A model generated the notes under the pieces. The model had not been told where the DNA came from and made no database searches. It was given only the letters and a program-made list of their open reading frames with translations. 5,579 bases of DNA, taken from CAYLJO01 sp964383905. Its GTDB lineage: Bacteria; Acidobacteriota; Blastocatellia; Pyrinomonadales; Pyrinomonadaceae. The DNA lies in the NCBI GenBank assembly GCA_964383905.1, contig CAYLJO010000324.1, positions 1-5,579 of the forward strand, given 5' to 3'. Made by a program: the position numbers and the translations under genes. The first letter of the stretch is position 1. Each line of letters opens with the position of its first letter. This document shows, piece after piece, positions 5,471 to 5,579 of this stretch.

Positions 5471-5491
5471 CGCGGCAACCTGAGTGCCGCG
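5471..5491 (+). promoter_or_regulatory. Perfect 7-bp hairpin directly before the ribosome binding site
   Basis: CGCGGCA (5471-5477) and TGCCGCG (5485-5491) are exact inverted copies around the loop ACCTGAG. The right arm abuts the AAAGGAGAG Shine-Dalgarno (5492-5499) of the gene starting at 5503. A TACAAT box (5464-5469, five of six matches to the -10 consensus but with no good -35) lies just upstream. If that box is used, transcription would begin inside the repeat, making it an operator rather than an RNA hairpin. Confidence 0.45.
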
Positions 5492-5502
5492 AAAGGAGAG
5501 CC

Positions 5503-5579
5503 ATGAAACGAATTGTTTGGCAGGCTTCGCTCCTGATCCTGCTTTTGTTCATCAACTCCGGGCTTTTGCTGGCACAGGT
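5503..5579 (+). CDS. Exported protein, N-terminal signal peptide only (3' partial)
   Basis: The ATG at 5503 follows a strong Shine-Dalgarno AAAGGAGAG (5492-5499). The 25 complete codons read MKRIVWQASLLILLLFINSG then LLLAQ. This is a textbook Sec signal peptide: Lys-Arg n-region, hydrophobic core, and a probable cleavage after LLLA before Gln. There is no lipobox cysteine in the visible part, so a periplasmic or secreted protein is more likely than a lipoprotein. The mature protein lies beyond the window, so function is unknown. Confidence 0.75.
   Translation, partial: MKRIVWQASLLILLLFINSGLLLAQ

Larger units (their letters stand above)
5175..5502. other. Divergent intergenic control region
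   Basis: This 328-bp gap lies between the minus-strand antitoxin and the plus-strand secreted-protein gene. It contains a candidate antitoxin promoter (5227-5255), an 8-bp palindrome CAAGCTTG (5223-5230), a 38-codon minus-strand frame (5292-5408), a palindrome ATTGATTTCAAT (5374-5385) and a hairpin just before the ribosome binding site at 5492-5499. Apart from the weak short frame, I see no gene. Confidence 0.6.

Noticed and set aside
5441..5502. Riboswitch (cobalamin, Moco or c-di-GMP type) upstream of the exported-protein gene, suggested by AACGGGAAG and GCGGCAACC
   Set aside because: The conserved core elements of these classes are not present in order and the available length is too short; only a simple hairpin is supported.

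Overview
The window looks like GC-rich bacterial chromosome. No gene in it fixes the phylum. A multi-PAS GGDEF-EAL protein, a coenzyme-F420-dependent-oxidoreductase-like protein and a decayed PIN-type toxin-antitoxin pair would fit an environmental lineage such as NC10/Methylomirabilota, Nitrospirota or Deltaproteobacteria, but that is only an impression. No phage, IS transposase, tRNA, rRNA or CRISPR array is visible.

Layout. (1) Positions 1-2445, plus strand: a long 5'-truncated gene for a cyclic-di-GMP signalling protein with three PAS domains, then GGDEF, then EAL. The active-site motifs of both enzymatic domains are intact. (2) 2446-2698: a gene-free convergent spacer with hairpins. (3) 2699-2956, minus strand: a small unknown protein whose 3' end is dense in GATC sites. 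(4) 2957-3291: a gene-free stretch with two copies of an unusual C-tract repeat and a long-range inverted repeat. (5) 3292-3579, minus strand: a small helical unknown protein, divergent from (6) a plus-strand pair. The pair is a 93-residue protein that resembles a winged helix (3659-3940) followed 27 bp later by an F420/NADP-oxidoreductase-like protein (3968-4660). The divergent spacer contains a perfect TATAAT whose other strand reads TATTAT, so one element may serve both directions. (7) 4789-5174, minus strand: an intact antitoxin-like gene that overlaps a frameshifted and truncated PIN toxin remnant. (8) 5175-5502: a control region with a plausible antitoxin promoter, a 38-codon minus-strand reading frame and a 7-bp perfect hairpin. 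(9) From 5503, plus strand: the start of a gene with a clear signal peptide, cut by the window end.

The genes do not form one pathway. The firmest functional calls are the bifunctional-looking c-di-GMP enzyme, the reductase and the broken antitoxin/PIN module. The most unusual signals are the non-coding repeats at 3099-3266, the symmetric promoter at 3586-3592 and the decay of the toxin with retention of the antitoxin. I found no convincing undescribed multi-gene system.
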